From Hemileia vastatrix (lineage: Eukaryota; Basidiomycota; Pucciniomycetes; Pucciniales; Zaghouaniaceae), in contig JASXTE010000014.1 of NCBI GenBank assembly GCA_030280995.1, forward strand, positions 6,028,156-6,092,155: a DNA stretch of 64,000 bases, written 5' to 3'. This document shows positions 44,793 to 57,186 of this stretch, in pieces. Position numbers and translations under genes: made by a program. Each line of letters opens with the position of its first letter. The first letter of the stretch is position 1. Under the pieces are notes generated by a model. It was not told the DNA's origin. It did no database searches and worked only from the letters and a program-made list of their open reading frames with translations.

Positions 44793-46168
44793 ATGTCACA
44801 CATAGTATAATTTTTATGTATCATAAAACATTGGAATTTCAATAAAATAAAATAAAAATGTTGTAAAGTGTTTAGTATTACTATAGTTACAAACTCCCAG
44901 TTTTATATCACTGAAGTATCCTTTATAACTACACTACATTGTTACAGGGTTTAAGGGGTGGATACAATGGGTCTATTATTTCTGTTTTTGTAATAAGTTT
45001 CATAGTAACATCATTTTATTTGTTTTACTTGATATTAAATTGTTTTCCTTCTTTTAGTTTGTATTTACACCTAGTAGAATCTCAGAGGGCCTCATCTGCC
45101 TATTCAAAAGCTTTGGTTTCTCATTTTTTAGTGTGCATTACTTACATTACTTTACAATTTATAAATAACAGATTTTGTTACAATTTTAGTATTTTTTCTA
45201 TCAAATTTATTACATTGTTTAAAATAGAAAAATTGAGAAATCTAACTAAATACAAGGTTTTTTAAGAGAGGCTCATTGCTTTATTTTTGTTTTGAAATAT
45301 TAAAGAGAAATAAAAATACTTACTTTATTTGATAAAAACCATTATGTCCAATAGTTGTTTTGACCTCCTTAGTCTCTTTATTTGTTGTAGTGACACTTGT
45401 AGTTTCTTATTATCATGTTCTTGCTTTCTCTTTCTCTTAATCTTCTGTTTCTTTAGTAATTCTCTTCCTTATTCTAGAAAACCTGCTGAGAATCGGGAGT
45501 CTTTCCTAATAATGTCCTTTTTGATTTTTTGGACAAACAACTTAATGCACTGACAACCCTCATGCAAAAACAAACTTTTTCCATGGCCGTGCTTTGAAAT
45601 GGGTTCTTAGACTAAAGGTTTATATATACTTAAAATAGTGTATATTTAAGTGTGATTCTTTGATCACTATAGTAAGTTTACCTTTTCTCCTAACAAATTT
45701 TAACTTTGAGCTTTGTTTTCAATATGAGTGTCATTGGCTATTTTTGCTGAGTCACTACATGTAAGTAGTCAATTTTTTAAAAAACTTTTCTAGTTGAAAA
45801 TAATAGAGTAAATCTTTTAGTCCTAGAAGACCAGTATTTTTGATTATTTATTAAATTAATTATCATTAATACTTGATAATATTGGTTGACAATAATAAAA
45901 CTTAGTGTTTAGTCCCAAATAGTTTTTTTTGGTTATTATTTTAATTAATATAATCAAATTAAATAAATTGAAATAAAATATTGCTTTGATTTTTTTTTAT
46001 AACATAAATAATAATCATTTTAAATTTAAATTTTTTCATCATATTTTTGAGTTTAAATATTAATTACATATATGTTATTTTATATCATAAATTTAAATTT
46101 AAATCATTGTAAATTGACTTTAATTTTTTCAGGATACAGATTTTATGTCTTGAAATTTAACTGATAGA
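44793..46168. other. AT-rich region, probable leader of element F
   Basis: No domain is recognised. The part 45780-45920 has TAGTTGA and TTTAGTCC words like those in the leader of element E (48320-48715), so it may be the leader of the related element F. Small open frames here (44939, 45329) lack motifs. Confidence 0.35.
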
Positions 46169-47144
46169 ATGGATAATTTACATGTTGATGAAATAGAGGC
46201 AGATTTTGATGTTGAATCTGTAGTTTCTTCAAAATTAACTTATAAAGATCCATCAGCTGACAGAAAACCATCAAATTATTCAGGACATAGAAATTTTAGG
46301 AGAAGTGATAAACCTTCCTCCTCCAACAATTCAGAAATAAGTCAAACCTCTAATAAACCTGGATAATCCCTTAAAAATATAAAATTAAAAACAATCCTAC
46401 TCACACAGCAGGTAAACTACCTATCAGTTCATATAAAGAAATGAAAGTAGAAAATATAAAGTACAAAGCCAGAGTGGATACAACTTTCAATTAGATGCAA
46501 GAGCTTTTAAAGAGCAGCCAATTTTATCATCAAATTATAAAACAAAGTGCACATCATCCTCAACAAACCTCAAAGACTATGGAGGTAGAACAGTGGAAAT
46601 GGAATTATCTCATGGATCATTACCAGGGGGATGTAAAACCTCCTCTAGATCATCAAACTGGCCCATCCAGGACACAAAATTACCATTTTTCACCTGTTTA
46701 TCTTTACCAGGGAAGCAGAAAAAAGAAGGCTCAGGCCCAGCGGAAGTTTCCTCCTCTGCCATGGTAAGCAACCTTTTTGATAAACATGTTAGTATGTATA
46801 ATACTAAATCTTTCTCTTCAGGTAATATTGTTGAAAGTAGTGATAGAACTAAAGAACCTCTCAAAAAACTAATTCCTGTTATGAGTAGTCCAAATTATGT
46901 AATCAGTAAATTTTCATTTGATGAGCCTTTACATTTAACTTCAACTTCATTAGTAAATCCTTCCCTTGAAAAAAAAATAATTATGTTGCACCTGAAATCT
47001 ATGTCTTACTTGAGCAAACTACTGAAGAGGTTTTAAAAGATTCTCCTGATTTTAGTGTAAAAAAGATAAACTTTTGAAAGATTTATTAAAGCATAAAAAT
47101 GACAGATTGAATAATATGAATTTAAATTTTAAAGTGAGCTATTC
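46169..47144 (+). pseudogene. gag remnant of Ty3 element F
   Basis: ATG at 46169 (MDNLHVDEIEADFDVESV) opens a frame like the gag start of element E (48808). Later pieces MEVEQWKWNYLMDHYQ, QTGPSRTQNYHF and YLYQGSRKKK correspond to VEVSKWQWDWLKTQWEY, GPSRPSQFNP and YQGGRKRKKK of E. It is a diverged relative with stops and frameshifts. It is cut at 47144 by element E and a small piece continues at 57991-58032. Confidence 0.65.
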
Positions 47145-47947
47145 TTTCAGCCAGGCTACTAGACTTACCCAGTAAAATAATTAATTATTTTACTGAGATG
47201 AAGCCACGCCTTTTAAAATCCTTATTAATAATTAATTATTTATTACCTACTTATGTATTACTTACAACTAACTAGCTAAGTACATTAAGTAATGTAAATA
47301 ATTAATAAATTTAAGTAATTGTCCCATATATTTTTACTCCCTAACACCGTGCTCAATAATACAGCTGAGTGGAAAAAAAATAATATTGAAAATATAATAA
47401 AATTCTTAAAAATATCAAATTCCTTTATTGAGAGATTTGAATTTCCGTGGAATCAATATTTTTAAATCAAATGTGTTGTATTAATTGTGACAGTCCAAGG
47501 GAACTCATGTTTTATTTAAAATAAAAATGATACTCTTGTGGACGTACCAATTATTATATTTTTTATTATTTCATATACTCTCTTTTTTATTCAGCTTTTC
47601 TTCTCACACCCTTGTATTAGGTGGTGTTAACTCTGTGTCTTTATTTCTTGTATTTTTGCCTATAAAAGGCCCTCACTTTTTGTACTTTTCAAATCATTCC
47701 TTACTTACTTACATATCTTACAAATTATTATTTACATCCGTTATTACTATTCTTTATCATATTAGTAGTTACAACCACATAATTCTAATCTATAAACAAC
47801 AATAATAACTTGATCCCCCTCTTATTATTTGAGTAAAACATCAAAAATTAAAAGAAATACGTACCATATTTTTGAGAGCCCATTAAACCCCTTCAAACCC
47901 TTGTAGGACCTCCAGTTCTATCTTCTAGACCGAGAGAGCCACCGACA
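47145..47947 (+). repeat. Family E 5' LTR
   Basis: It starts TTTCAGCCAGGC (TGTCAGCCAGGC in the 3' LTR) and ends GAGAGCCACCGACA. The promoter word GCCTATAAAAGGCCC lies near 47659. Directly after it TTGGGGACCC (47949-47958) is the probable tRNA primer site. Confidence 0.9.
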
Positions 47948-48319
47948 GTTGGGGACCCTTCCGAATTGTTGAAAGCACATTGTTATTTGAGGCTGGAGAC
48001 TGTGGGGACCATTTCCATTGAGGTACCTATAAGGACGAGTGGATGACAAAAACAACTAACGTCATATATCACATGACTTATTTTTTTTCTGCAAATGGGA
48101 ATCAAACCGCGCTCCAAAACTTAGGTTCATATATTGACTAAAGTCATATATTTTTGTGGTAATTATATTAATTACTATTTGTGGGTCACTTTGCACTCTT
48201 CATTCTCTATGTATTTCCTTTTTCTCAGCACTCTGTAAGTGGCATTAATTTGCTCATTTTACAGGGGGAGGTGTCTAGTAAATTGGAATTTTTATTATTA
48301 TTATTTTTTTTATTTTTCC

Positions 48320-48715
48320 TAGTTGACAAAGATAGAGCAACTGTGTTCTTAGTCCTAGAGGTAATAAAATTATATTTTAAAAAATTTATTATTATATTTT
48401 TTAGTTGACTTTTGTCCTGATAAATTAAATTTTACTTGTTCCAGTTGACAAATTGTCCTGACAATAAATTTTATAAAATTAATAAAAAATAAAATTATAT
48501 TAAATTATTTCAATTGATATTAAGTCCTGGTAATTAATTGTTTTCCAGTTGATTTAAAATCCTGATAATTATCATAAATTAATTAATTAAAATTAAATTT
48601 TATTTCTTCAGTTGATTATTTTGTAATCCTGGTTATTAAATCATTTTGAATTAATAAATAAAATGATTATTATTTTTAGTTGATTTTTTGTCCTGAAGAA
48701 ATTTTTATTCTTTTT
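48320..48715 (+). repeat. Degenerate leader repeats of element E
   Basis: About six AT-rich units of 50-80 bases repeat (T/C)AGTTGA followed after a few bases by GTCCTGATAA or ATCCTGGTTA. They lie in the untranslated leader between the primer site and the gag start. Such repeats could affect RNA folding or packaging, but that is speculation. Confidence 0.6.
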
Positions 48716-48807
48716 TTTTATTATTATTTTTCTTTTAAATAAAAATGAAAAATAAAACAAATTCATCTTATTATTTCCCTCCCTCATTTCAGTTTAAAAT
48801 TTAAAAA

Positions 48808-49610
48808 ATGACTGATCAAGGTGTTTCTGCTGCATGTGAAGAAGAATTGGATCTGATTGATTATGATGAGGCTACTTTTGTGAGTTCTCCTTTAACTAAA
48901 AAATTATCTCAAAGTAATCAATCATTGAACCAATCAGGATGTGGAAATAGAGGAAGTAGAAATCCTGGTGGAGACAAATGCTCAGGAGCCAAAACCTTCA
49001 ATCAACCCCCCAGAAGCACTTCCAAAAGGCTTCAAGATAAAAAAGATGCCTCTGCCTCAACAAGTAAAGAACCTTTCAACCCACATAAAAGAATTGAGAA
49101 CAGAGAACTTTAGACTGAGGTCAAGAGTAGATGCTCTAGAAGAAAAGATAAGAAGAATAGATGCTTTTCTTCAAGAGAAGAGGAGACCTCTTCCTCCCAG
49201 GGATCTTCAACAATTGGCCCCCCAGCAGCCACAGAAGGTGGAAGTATCCAAGTGGCAGTGGGATTGGCTAAAAACCCAGTGGGAGTACCTGTCTCAACAT
49301 CAGTAGATGCAATTGCCTCAAGAAGGTCCATCAAGACCCAGTCAATTCAACCCCACACCTCCTCACCCTTATCAAGGAGGCAGAAAAAGAAAAAAAAATA
49401 TGCACATCTTGCCCAACAGGCCTTGGTAAGCCCCTCTATTGAATCTCAAGTACCATTTCTTGTAGCTGATTTAGTTCCTTCAGGTAATTCTGGAAGAGGA
49501 GATGAAACTGTGAGACCAGTAGAGGCTGATAGTAGTAGACAAATCACTCATGTATCTAATACTTTAGTTTTAATTACTACTTCAATGATAAATCCTGATA
49601 TGGCTGTTAT
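48808..49610 (+). pseudogene. Family E gag, first part
   Basis: ATG at 48808 (MTDQGVSAACEEELDLIDYD) opens a Ser/Asn-rich N-terminal part. In a shifted frame comes a coiled coil, ELRTENFRLRSRVDALEEK (49092-49175), and VEVSKWQWDWLKTQWEYL. The frame then changes back and runs to RPVEADSSRQITHVSN before the solo LTR insertion. At least two frameshifts are needed to connect the parts. The gag frame continues at 51924, in register across a single copy of the target pentamer. Confidence 0.7.
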
Positions 49611-51923
49611 TGTTTTGCGCCATGTGACACTTGAGGCAAAAGCAGCTCATTAAATTAATAATACAGAGGTCTAAATCCATACTTGAAGAAAAGAAAGCAA
49701 TTCTACATAGCAACTGCAACTTTCCTTTGTGTACTCACTATTCAACCGCGCTAATCTAAAACCTTAAATCTAAATTAGTCAATCTCTTAATAGTGTGTTT
49801 ATTCTCTTCTTCGATAAGCAACGCACAGCGCAATTGTCAGCCTGTATATCTCCAGGATTGAGTAAAAAGTGATTATAAGTTATGTTAAACACATGAACTA
49901 TACATGGGAACAATAAATAAGAGTACACAAATAGTATACATAAGTAAAATTATGATAATACACAAAAAATGCCATTATAACACCTTATATACATGCATAT
50001 ATCCACCTTTTATAGGTCTTATGTACTTAATATTAAGTTGGAATATGTTAGGGTAATCTTAAGGACCTTAAGTATAAGGCTACATAATTTTTAAGTACAC
50101 TTAAAGATGTTATATTCATTGTTTTATGCAAAAAACAAGAAATGCGCTTTATTTCACTTAAAAGTTGACTATATGCGCTATAAAATTGAGAATATCAAAA
50201 TAGCGCTTTGACAGATCAATTGGGCTCATTTAGAACTATTGATTTGGCTATTTAAATGCATAAAAATAACACTTTTCAAATTTGGTGTTTTTATGCCAGA
50301 AATGGCTTTTGTGTACTGGCCACATACTGCCTGCTTTTTTCCCGTGTGAATAGCTTCATTTTTAGCAAAGTTAGCTTTTTCACACTATAATTACCCCACA
50401 TTCTACGCCCACTGTGGGGAAACACACTAAAATAGGCGACAGGCGCTTATTTAGTGTCCTAGCTTAATTAATAATGCATTGACCTTGTTTATATGCACTA
50501 ATTTCATTAATAACCTCACTCTTGGCACTTTATTTCATCACCACGCTTAAATTCGCCTAATTTTAGTCAAGGATTTACCCGTGCAAGCGCCTGCCAAGAA
50601 CTGCATGTAGTTACCCCACATCTCACGCTCTTTTTTAAGTTTTTGGGTGGTTTCTCAGTCAATTTTGGTTATTTTTGAATGGGAATTTCACGTAGTATAA
50701 TGTCAGGATTAGCCCCATTATTTCTACAGTAAATCCCCCTTATTATTAAGCTATTATTAACCTTAAAAAGTCTCCTTTAGTCTTTAATATTATTGTTTTA
50801 TACGCATATACTCTCTTTTTGTCTTTTTCTTTAATTTTGATGGATTTTCCTTATTATTACAGTATTTTGGCGGTTGTTACTTGTTTAATTATGTCATGGG
50901 TCACTGGGGATGTTGATGGGAAGGTCTATTAGTTGTTTTGAGGCGTCATTAACTGTGTATTGGATGGTATATCAAGGGATTTATTGGGGAACTCAGTGTG
51001 TATAAAAGGAGGAGGTTTTTGGGTCTTGTTTCTACATTCTTTATCATTACAATTTACCCAATATAACCAAATCAATTACAATACATATCAATTAGTACTT
51101 TTATAAGACTTTTGAATAGTATCTGAATTTATACAATCTATTTTTCTACTAAATATAAAGATTTTAAGCCATATATAAGAATAGTGAGAATTATATTACT
51201 GAGACCTTTATATTTGATTTTATTATACAATTTAGTGGATTAAAACTACAGTATTCATATAGGACCATAAAAATCTTCTAGACAACTGACTATTCAAGCT
51301 AGTTCACGTCCTTGTACTTGACCTTAGCCTGACAGCAATAGTCAATGAAATATTCTGCTAAAAGGTTTATTAACTATCTGTGGGTTATTAACAGGGGTAG
51401 TGAGCATGGACGGGATGTTTAGTGGAGGATTAAAGGGTTAACGGATGTTAGTGAGGAGGGTCCAGGTGTAATGGGTGTATTTTTGGAGGTCTGTGGTGTG
51501 CGGAATGATGGATGGGTATGAGTACAATGCGAGGGGGAATAATGGATATAAAAGGGGTTGGATTTTGGCTCAACATTTCTTTAGAATTAGATTATAAAAT
51601 GTATCTATAGTTAATAGTGGTAAAGCTTCAAGTTAAATCATTATTATTGTACATTTCCTTATTTTCTGAGTTATCATTTCTAAAACTTAAATCTTTGATT
51701 ATTGAATTTACAACCCTTTGTGAGATCCTAAGAATATTAATATTATTGTTAAATTATATTGAGATTCTTATCAAACATATCTCAAAGCATCAGCACTTCC
51801 TTCAAAACATCTTCAAATCACTTCGTCAAACATTTCCTCTTTGCTTCAAAGAAGTTTCTATCTCCTCCCTTCATCTTACTTTCAGGAACACCCTTAACCT
51901 TGTGCATAGGTTGTCCAGTGACA
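49611..51923 (+). repeat. Family B solo LTR in element E, interrupted
   Basis: It starts TGTTTTGCGCCATGTGACA, a mutated form of the B LTR start, and ends GTTGTCCAGTGACA. Flanks GTTAT and TTTAT form a 5-bp duplication with one change. Removing the C solo LTR and its duplication leaves 808 bp, equal to the B LTRs. Its promoter (GATATAAAAGGGG near 51543) is intact and faces the downstream gag sequence of E. Confidence 0.88.
49835..51334 (+). repeat. Family C solo LTR within the B solo LTR
   Basis: 1500 bp from TGTCAGCCTGTATATC to CTTAGCCTGACA with a perfect 5-bp target duplication GCAAT (49830-49834 and 51335-51339). The promoter word TGTATAAAAGG lies near 51000 on the plus strand. It lacks the MITE present in the copy at 36118-37810. 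The nesting order is therefore E, then B, then C. Confidence 0.92.
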
Positions 51924-53430
51924 TTTATTGATGAAACACTTGATCCTGAGTTTTATGAGAATCTGGAAAGTTACTCTGTTTCCTTATTGAGAAACACTCC
52001 AGAAGTAGCAAAAATTAATGATGAGTATTTAAGAGATATTATTGCAAAGCAAAATCATATAATGAACAATATGCAATTGACTCAAAAGTTTAAAAGTTTG
52101 TTAAGTGAACATGATTATCAATCATTAAAGAGTGAATTACAGAGAGTTTCTGATGATTTTTTTAATTATAAAGCAACTCATGAAAAAAAGGTTTCTTTAT
52201 GGCTAAATATTAAAAATGATTTGTCTAAATTACAAGATAGTGTGTCTATCTGTTGCCAGGAGCTAGAGATAGATAAGATGAATCTGAAAAGATTGAATGA
52301 TCATTATTCATCTTTTCAAAATAAAAATCAGTTATCTTTTGCAACAATCAATGAGAGTTTATCTAGTCTTCCAAGAGTGAAAACCAGACTAACAACTATT
52401 GAAGAGAAATGGAACTCATTGTTTAATGATCAAAAATATTCTGACATTTCTTTAAAGGAACATATGGTGCAGGATGCTCCAAGGTTACCTGTGGCTAGTT
52501 CATCTAAAGTAAAATTAGTTTCAGAAATACCTGTTAATACCACTGAGTCTCCATCAAAAATTGATGATGAACCAGGATCTTCAACAGAAGGATTAAACAA
52601 TGAGATTACTGCACAATTGGAGAAGTTACAGCTGCTTCTTACTCAGAAACAAGCTAGTACTAAGGAGACTCCTTCAAATTAAAAGAATTGGCCAAAACTT
52701 GACCAGTATCCAACATTTGATGGTGATTCTTCTTCTGATTGGCAGCAATTCATTTACAGAATTGATAACTTGAAAAACTCTTACAAACTTCCAGATGAGG
52801 AAATTGTGTCTAAGTTAATTTCTTTGTTTAACAATGTATCCCTAATGTGGTATGAATCTGTTCTCCTGGATAGGAATGAATACTCATGGGAAGATTGGAA
52901 AAAATTAATTAAAGCACAATTTGGGGGCTCCAAGTTTAAGTTGGCTCAACAAAGGCAGTATGAGGAAATTAGATATAGTTCTTCTACTGATAAACCTATT
53001 GAGTTCTTAATGAAGCTTGTAAAAAGTTTGAGAGCAATGGACCCAAAAATGGAGTTTGAATGATGGAATGACAGGATCCTTTATAAATTACCAATGTCTT
53101 TGAGAGACTTGATTGTGGCTAGGACTGAGTTCACCAGAGAACCTTCTTCTTTCATTAATACTTGTAATGAGATCCTTCTAAACTTCAAGTATGATGCCAG
53201 AATGTTCATTCCTAGAACCACTTTGGAGAAACCCTCCAATTACCAACAGAAACCTCTGGAAAAGGTTGGTAAACCTTCTGCCCCTGTTGCAGCCAAAAAT
53301 TATGCAAAAACACTTTCTTCAAGTGCAACAAGCCTTGGCAGAAAGGCCATGTTTGTGACAAGAAGATAAATCTTATTGAAAAAACTGAGGAGCATGCTGA
53401 TGACACAATAGCACTGGATTATACTTCAAG
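51924..53430 (+). pseudogene. Family E gag, second part
   Basis: A long charged coiled-coil part (FYENLESYSVSLLRNTPEV and onward, to 52680) is followed after a TAA by the capsid-like block KNWPKLDQYPTFDGDSSSDW and WEDWKKLIKAQFGGSKFK. RDLIVARTEFTREPSSF follows after a TGA at 53061. Near 53305 a degenerate zinc knuckle can be read in a shifted frame (FFKCNKPWQKGHVC, with the first Cys changed to Phe). The region upstream of 52680 is open even through the LTR junction, so a chimeric frame of 307 codons (51759-52682) starts inside the B LTR. Confidence 0.8.
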
Positions 53431-55771
53431 TGATTGTGCCAGCAATATTTCATATGAATCTCAACAAGAAATCTTGATGCTGGAAGAAGATATTCATTAT
53501 TTAAATACTATTTATATTGATAATAATGATTTATCTACAGTTGAGGATGCTGAGATCATAAAGAACATTGAAGATAGCTCAATTGTTATTGCCCCTCTCA
53601 AGGCACCAGTCTTGATCAATGGAACCAGCATTGAAGTTGTTTTAGATTCTGGAGCTGGAGGAAGTGTATAATCTGAAAAAGCACTTGCTTCAGTGGATCA
53701 AGACTATAAATTAAAACTTGTGCCTATCATTTCTGAAAATTGGAGAGGTTATGGCTCTGTTTTGTCCCCCATTGGTAAATAAAAGGCTAAAGTGTTTTTT
53801 AAATATAACCATGGTTTTGTAAGAGCTATTTGTGATTTTGTTGTCATGAAAAATGATAACTTAAACAGTTGATTTATTGTAGGGAATGATATTTTAACCA
53901 AGTATGGCATAAAATTGGATCCTTCAAACCAATGTTTCACAATGGGGATGAATGGGAAGAGAAAATTTAAGATTTCCTCCCCTAAAAAATTATTTAAAAC
54001 AGAATTGAACACATGTCATTCTGTGGTTCAATATAAAGGAAGATCTACAAAATAAATGCATGCCCTTATGTCTGAAATCGACAATGCTTCTTTTGGAGAG
54101 CAACTTTCTGGTGAGGATAAAGATTCCATCATTAAATTGATAAAATCTTTTCCTATGGCCTTTGCTCATGGGTCACATGAACAGGGATTATTTAAAGAAG
54201 AAATGAAACTTTCATTGTCTTGTCCATTAACTGATATACCACCTATTTTAAAGAAGAAGCCTTATCCTGCTTCTCCCACAAAGAGAAAAGATATTGAAAA
54301 CAATATCTCTACCCTTTTAAAAATGAATATTATTGAAAAGGTAGTTGAAACACCTAAATATTGTGTTATCTCACCTGTCCTAATTTCTTATGAGAAAGAT
54401 AAAGCCAGGTTATGTGGTGATTATAGAGCACTGAATACTTATACTGTTGATGATATCTATCCTTTACCTAGAATTAGCTCTATCCATGCTACCTTACAAG
54501 GTGCTAAATATATCAGCTGTTTGGATGGTAACAAGGGATATCACCAGGAACCTGTTGAGAAGAGCTCTCAGAATTTTCTGATGATTGCTATTCATATGGG
54601 TATTCATAAGTATGTTAGGATGCCATTTGGCCCTAAAAATGCTCCTTCAGTTTTCCAAAACGTTATGGATAACACATTCCATCAAGAGATAATTGAAGGA
54701 TGGCTGATGGTTTATATTGATGATATCATTATATTCTCAAAAACATTTGAGGACCATCTTAACCACCTGTGTAAAGTGTTCCTGAAAATGGATGACATAA
54801 ATATGACACTTGCTTTGAAGAAATGTAAATTTGGTTTCCATTCTTTAAATGTTCTTGGTCATGTTGTTTCAGGGTTCCAGATATGTGTTGACCAAAACAA
54901 AGTGGCAGGCATACAACAGGTGAAGGCTCCTACTACAGTTAGAGAGCTACAGAGTTTTTTGGGAATGTGTGCATACTATAGACAGTATATTAAAAATTAC
55001 CAAGTCATAGCTTTACCCCTTACCCAATTAACTAGAAATGATGTTGCTTTTGTCTGGAATAGTGAAAGACAAAGAGCCTTTGACACTGTGAAACACTGTT
55101 TGATGTCAGCACCAATTCTTGCTTTAACTGACTTTAATCAACCATTTGTTTTGTACACTGATGCCAGTTTTATTGGTCTTGGTTCTGTCCTCCATCAAAA
55201 ACAAGTGATGAATGATAAAGTATCAGAAGTAGTAATTTGTTATATTTCAAGAACCTTGAGAAATAGTGAATTGAAATATGGTGCTACTCAACTTGAATGT
55301 TTAGCTGTAGTGTGGGCTCTAGAGAGGCTACATTATTACCTAGATGACCAGAAATTTGAACTTGTCACTGACTGCAGTGCAGTTAAATCCCTTTTAAACC
55401 TGAAAACACATAACAGAAATATGTTCAGATGGCAGTTAGCTGTTCAATAATACAGAGGGAGAATTACAATTATTCATAGGGCTGGTATTGTTCACTCAAA
55501 TGTGGATATGTTATCAAGTTTAACTTTACCAAATGATGACTCTAATCCTGCTTATGATCCTGAGGATGCAATTATTCATATTCATGGGATATATGTGGTT
55601 GATATGGAGGAAGAGCTATTAAAGCTTATTCTGGATTTATATGATAAGGACACTGACTTAAAAAAGTTATGCACCATATTAAATGATCCAAAGAATGCTT
55701 CAATACAAGCATTAATTAAAAACCTTCCACCAAAGTACCAAAAGGCTTTGGAAAAAGGTAAGTTTCAATAG
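53431..55771 (+). pseudogene. Family E protease, RT and RNase H
   Basis: Protease: VVLDSGAGGSV near 53637-53668, then a stop at 53669 and others at 53779, 53870 and 54053. RT lies in the 464-codon frame 54056-55450: KARLCGDYRALNTYTVDD, KYISCLDGNKGYHQ, RMPFGPKNAPSVFQ and the catalytic MVYIDDIIIFSK. RNase H follows: FVLYTDASFIGLGSVLHQ, QLECLAVVWALERLHYYL and LVTDCSAVKSLL. After a stop at 55448 comes RAGIVHSNVDMLSSL, the usual RNase H end. The conserved residues of RT and RNase H look intact, so only a handful of stops separate this copy from a complete polyprotein. Confidence 0.9.
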
Positions 55772-55830
55772 ATGAAGGATATCTATATTATAGAAGAAAG
55801 TTTAGTAATATTATTGTTATTCCTCCTTCT

Positions 55831-57153
55831 ATGAAAGAAATCATCTTGAAAATTTGTCATGATGACATATTAGCTGGACATTTCTATCTTGAAAAAACAA
55901 TGATCAGAATTAAGAACACTGCCTTGTGGGTTAATATGTCTGAGGACACCAAATTATATGTTGAATCTTGTGATTCTTGCCAAAAATCAAAAAGATTGAC
56001 TGGTAAGAGAGCTGGATTAATGCAACATATTGAACCTCCTGATGCACCATGGCAGATAATAAAAATGGATGTTGTAACAGGATTACCTATTGCTGTAAAA
56101 GACAGTTATAACTCTTGTTGGGTTATTGTGGACAGATTCACTAAAATGTGTAAATTTATCCCTACTCACAAGGATGTTTCCACTAAAGAATTATCTTTCT
56201 TATGGTGGTCTCAAATGTTTAATACTGCTGGATTTCCCAAAGCCATAATCTCCAACAGAGACCCTAAATTTACCTCTGAATTTTGGATGTCTCTTATGGA
56301 TGTTTGTGGATGTGATCTGAAACTTTCTACTGCCCATCACCCTCAAACTGATGGAATAGCTGAAAGAATGATTCAGACTTTAGAGGACATGATAAGAAGG
56401 TATTGTTCATTTGGCCTTGAGTATAAAGATAATGACAGAATCACTCATGATTGGGTTATCTTACTTCCTGGGTTGGGATTTGCTTATAATAGCACTGTTC
56501 ATTCTGTTACTCAAAGAAAGCCTTTTGAGCTCTGGCTTGGATATGTTCCAAATACTCCTTCCCAAATTCTCAATAACAAAATACCTAAATCTGATTTACA
56601 TCCTGGTGTAAAATCCTTTCTTCAAATGCAACAACTTTGCAGAAGTCATTCTCAAAAATGTATTGAAAAATCATTTGAATATGAGAAGAAGAGATGGGAC
56701 AGATCCCATAAAGAATACACTTTTAAAAAGGGTGATGAAGTGTTGATTTCTACAGTCCACTTCAATTTACAAGGTAATAACAAATTGAAAGACCCATTTG
56801 TTGGTCCATTTGTTGTCAGAAAAATGATTGGAGAAAGTGCAGTTAAAGTTATTTTGTATTCTCCATATGACAGAAAACATCCTGTTTTTCCAATATCTCT
56901 TCTGAAACCTTACACATCCAATAGTGATTTATTTCAAAAAAGTAGGGGAAGACCAAAGAAAACCCCTAATGAAATCACTGAAACAGCAGAAATTGATAAT
57001 ATTCTAAATGACAGAATAGTCACTGCTGAAAAAGGTACAGAATACTTATTGAGATTCAAGAATAAATCATCTGAATATGATTCTTGGATACCTGTAAAGG
57101 AGATATCTAATCTTCCTACTCTACTAAAAAAGTATAAAAAGAAGAAATCATAG
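55831..57153 (+). CDS. Family E integrase with chromodomain-like end
   Basis: An uninterrupted frame of 440 codons. The HHCC zinc module reads ICHDDILAGHFYLEKT and ESCDSCQKSK. The catalytic core has WVIVDRFTKMCKFIP (Asp), AIISNRDPKFTSEFW, and TDGIAERMIQTLEDM (Glu). In the middle block the catalytic Asp of the usual SDR triplet is Asn (AAC), which should abolish strand transfer. A GPF/Y-type module DPFVGPFVVRKMIGES follows near residue 320, then a linker with RGRPKKTP. The C-terminal chromodomain-like part reads EYLLRFKNKSSEYDSWIPV, which in active chromoviruses targets insertion to marked chromatin. The frame is probably a processed part of the gag-pol polyprotein, not a separate gene. Confidence 0.85.
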   Translation: MKEIILKICHDDILAGHFYLEKTMIRIKNTALWVNMSEDTKLYVESCDSCQKSKRLTGKRAGLMQHIEPPDAPWQIIKMDVVTGLPIAVKDSYNSCWVIVDRFTKMCKFIPTHKDVSTKELSFLWWSQMFNTAGFPKAIISNRDPKFTSEFWMSLMDVCGCDLKLSTAHHPQTDGIAERMIQTLEDMIRRYCSFGLEYKDNDRITHDWVILLPGLGFAYNSTVHSVTQRKPFELWLGYVPNTPSQILNNKIPKSDLHPGVKSFLQMQQLCRSHSQKCIEKSFEYEKKRWDRSHKEYTFKKGDEVLISTVHFNLQGNNKLKDPFVGPFVVRKMIGESAVKVILYSPYDRKHPVFPISLLKPYTSNSDLFQKSRGRPKKTPNEITETAEIDNILNDRIVTAEKGTEYLLRFKNKSSEYDSWIPVKEISNLPTLLKKYKKKKS

Positions 57154-57174
57154 CATTTTTTTATTGTTTTTTTT

Positions 57175-57186
57175 AGAGTGAGGGGG
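57175..57186 (+). promoter_or_regulatory. Polypurine tract of family E
   Basis: GAGTGAGGGGG abuts the 3' LTR start (TGTCAG at 57187). Confidence 0.7.
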
